Origin: JAFGKM01 sp964408175
Lineage (GTDB): Bacteria; Ratteibacteria; UBA8468; B48-G9; JAFGKM01
NCBI GenBank assembly: GCA_964408175.1
Contig: CAYOYL010000066.1
Coordinates: forward strand, 1-6,958
Direction of reading: 5' to 3'
DNA length: 6,958 nt
This document shows, one piece after another, positions 5,727 to 6,958 of this stretch; positions within the stretch are counted from its first letter, which is position 1, and the number at the start of each line of letters is the position of its first letter. Made by a program: the position numbers and the translations under genes. The notes beneath the pieces are model-generated. The model was not told where the DNA came from, ran no database searches, and saw only the letters and a list, made by a program, of their open reading frames with translations.

Positions 5727-6958
5727 TTATTGATACGCCTCTATTTCGTATATCTCTGCTTTTGTACCCGGGTGTACCTTTGTGATAAGAATCTTCATCT
5801 TCACTGTGGACAGTGTTTCTGCCCATTCAAACTCAATGACCTTATTTTTGTTCTCTTTAACCTCCCCGACCTTTTTCCAATCCCCTGCCTTCCATATATA
5901 AACCTGCATATCTTCTATCGTTGAACTGTAGACCTTAAGATTTTTGAACCTTGGGACAAACGTAAGAAACTTCGCCTCCACAAAAGAGGGCGTTTTTTCA
6001 CTCGTCGGTCTTGTCCATGAGACCCACCCATAGGAATCAGTTATGCCGTTTGTCAGGGTATAAAGACCTGCATTGGAGATATAGGGGTCTGAGCCTACCC
6101 ACTCTATCTCTTTGCGTTTACCGTACAAGATGTTTCCCTTTTCGGCAAAACCATTCTTTGTCTCTTCTATCTCTTTTTTCAGTGCCTCAACCGTTTTCAG
6201 CCCTTTCCCTTTTGCGGGATAAGAGAGAAGATGAACCTGGTATGGATAAAAACCGAGTGTGAATTTTCCATCTTTCACATCTACTGATGTTTTCTCCCTG
6301 TATCCGTAAAGTCTTCTTACCCTTTTCATCTGCTCACAATTTATATCTGCTTCCATCTCCTTATCTGTCATATTTACAGCAATGACAAACACCTCGCCTC
6401 TATGCTCTTTTATCCATACATCCACGTCAGGACTGGAGACTGTCGTTTTATAAGGTTTTTCAGGAGATATAAGAATATCATCCAGGTCCTCAAAGGTTTC
6501 GTATATGAAATCCGCACCGAGCCTCAGGTCAACCGAGTTGAAGTGGTCATTGTAGACAAAAGGAGTAAAACCCTTGCATCCGTTTGCCACTGCTGTAAAG
6601 AGCATACAGTTAAACTCATCAAACGTAGGATAGTCAGCAAACCTGTCTATAAAACCGTAGGTGAATGCCTGTGGGGTACACCACGCAGGAATCTTCCCCC
6701 TGCTGGACTCTAAAACCTCAATCATCATGTTTTTTATCGTCCTTATACTCCCCATTGTCCTCTTTCCACTGCTGTCAACAGACGGGTTCAGGTATGGATG
6801 TGGATTTAACACATCTGCACATCCGGTGTATTTAGAAGGGTCCCTTGAGATAATCATCACAGGATGGTAAGGGTCCATCTTTTTTATGAACTCATACTGG
6901 TACCTGAGATAGACAGGGCTGACGCCTCTGCACTCCGGTTCATCTGCCAGATAGTACC
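5727..6958 (-). CDS. Glycoside-hydrolase-like TIM-barrel protein with F5/8-type domain, N-terminus outside window
   Basis: The frame runs open through the right edge. A Met at 6878 is internal, because the codons before it (YYLADEPE, then VYLRYQYEFIKK) continue the same fold. About 409 C-terminal residues are visible. DEP near the edge, followed by KKMDPYHPVMII and DVLNPHPY, is the pattern of the later strands of a clan GH-A-like (beta/alpha)8 barrel; the Glu of DEP could be catalytic, which is inference. The segment from TPQAF to NGCKGFTPFVYND continues the barrel. A small beta domain follows (VDVWIKEHRGEVFVIAVNM to GFYPYQVHLLSYP), then a charged helical linker (VEALKKEIEETKNGF). The last 130 or so residues form an F5/8 type C (galactose-binding-like) domain ending AEIYEIEAYQ. 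No signal peptide can be judged. It likely acts on glycans together with the DUF4838 product, 12 bp downstream. I cannot assign a GH family. GC content is visibly lower than in the next gene. Confidence 0.75.
   Translation of the reverse strand, partial: YYLADEPECRGVSPVYLRYQYEFIKKMDPYHPVMIISRDPSKYTGCADVLNPHPYLNPSVDSSGKRTMGSIRTIKNMMIEVLESSRGKIPAWCTPQAFTYGFIDRFADYPTFDEFNCMLFTAVANGCKGFTPFVYNDHFNSVDLRLGADFIYETFEDLDDILISPEKPYKTTVSSPDVDVWIKEHRGEVFVIAVNMTDKEMEADINCEQMKRVRRLYGYREKTSVDVKDGKFTLGFYPYQVHLLSYPAKGKGLKTVEALKKEIEETKNGFAEKGNILYGKRKEIEWVGSDPYISNAGLYTLTNGITDSYGWVSWTRPTSEKTPSFVEAKFLTFVPRFKNLKVYSSTIEDMQVYIWKAGDWKKVGEVKENKNKVIEFEWAETLSTVKMKILITKVHPGTKAEIYEIEAYQ

Overview
The window reads as part of a bacterial chromosome, most likely from an uncultured lineage of the PVC group or a neighbouring phylum (Lentisphaerota, Planctomycetota, Omnitrophota or similar). 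This rests on a DUF4838/LamG/CBM9-like secreted protein next to a glycoside-hydrolase-like gene, a combination I associate with such polysaccharide degraders, plus a DUF6788-type ORF and an orphan AAA/DUF4143 ATPase. No RNA gene or marker gene is present, so the placement is an inference with low to moderate confidence.

Positions 1-830 are a patch of gene remnants. A DUF6788-like gene enters from the left edge on the + strand. It is followed by the first codons of a second ORF that starts inside its stop codon. That ORF breaks off at about 360, where it abuts the broken 3' end of a minus-strand gene for a small secreted protein. The 5' end of this secreted-protein gene overlaps the stump of a tyrosine recombinase that has lost its C-terminal half and its first catalytic arginine (Gly instead of Arg). 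The patch looks like successive insertions and deletions of mobile DNA.

Positions 831-1123 contain no convincing gene. They hold an imperfect inverted G-tract/C-tract element (902-999), then a compact control region for the next gene: two overlapping sigma70-like promoters embedded in palindromes, and a terminator-like hairpin plus T6 in the leader. Positions 1124-2416 encode an intact AAA ATPase with a C-terminal DUF4143 domain. A non-coding stretch with short inverted repeats (2417-2699) separates it from the convergent genes on the right.

Positions 2700-6958 are a minus-strand pair separated by 12 bp, so probably one operon. The upstream gene, cut by the right edge, encodes a TIM-barrel glycoside-hydrolase-like protein with a C-terminal F5/8-type galactose-binding domain. 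The downstream gene encodes a 1004-residue secreted DUF4838 protein in which a LamG domain appears to interrupt a GH67-N-like domain and a CBM9-like domain closes the chain. Together they look like extracellular or periplasmic glycan binding and processing factors. The two genes differ clearly in base composition although they are adjacent.

I see no strong evidence for a wholly new system. The best candidates for something undescribed are the regulated orphan AAA/DUF4143 ATPase with its palindromic promoter and leader hairpin, and the nested LamG architecture of the DUF4838 protein.
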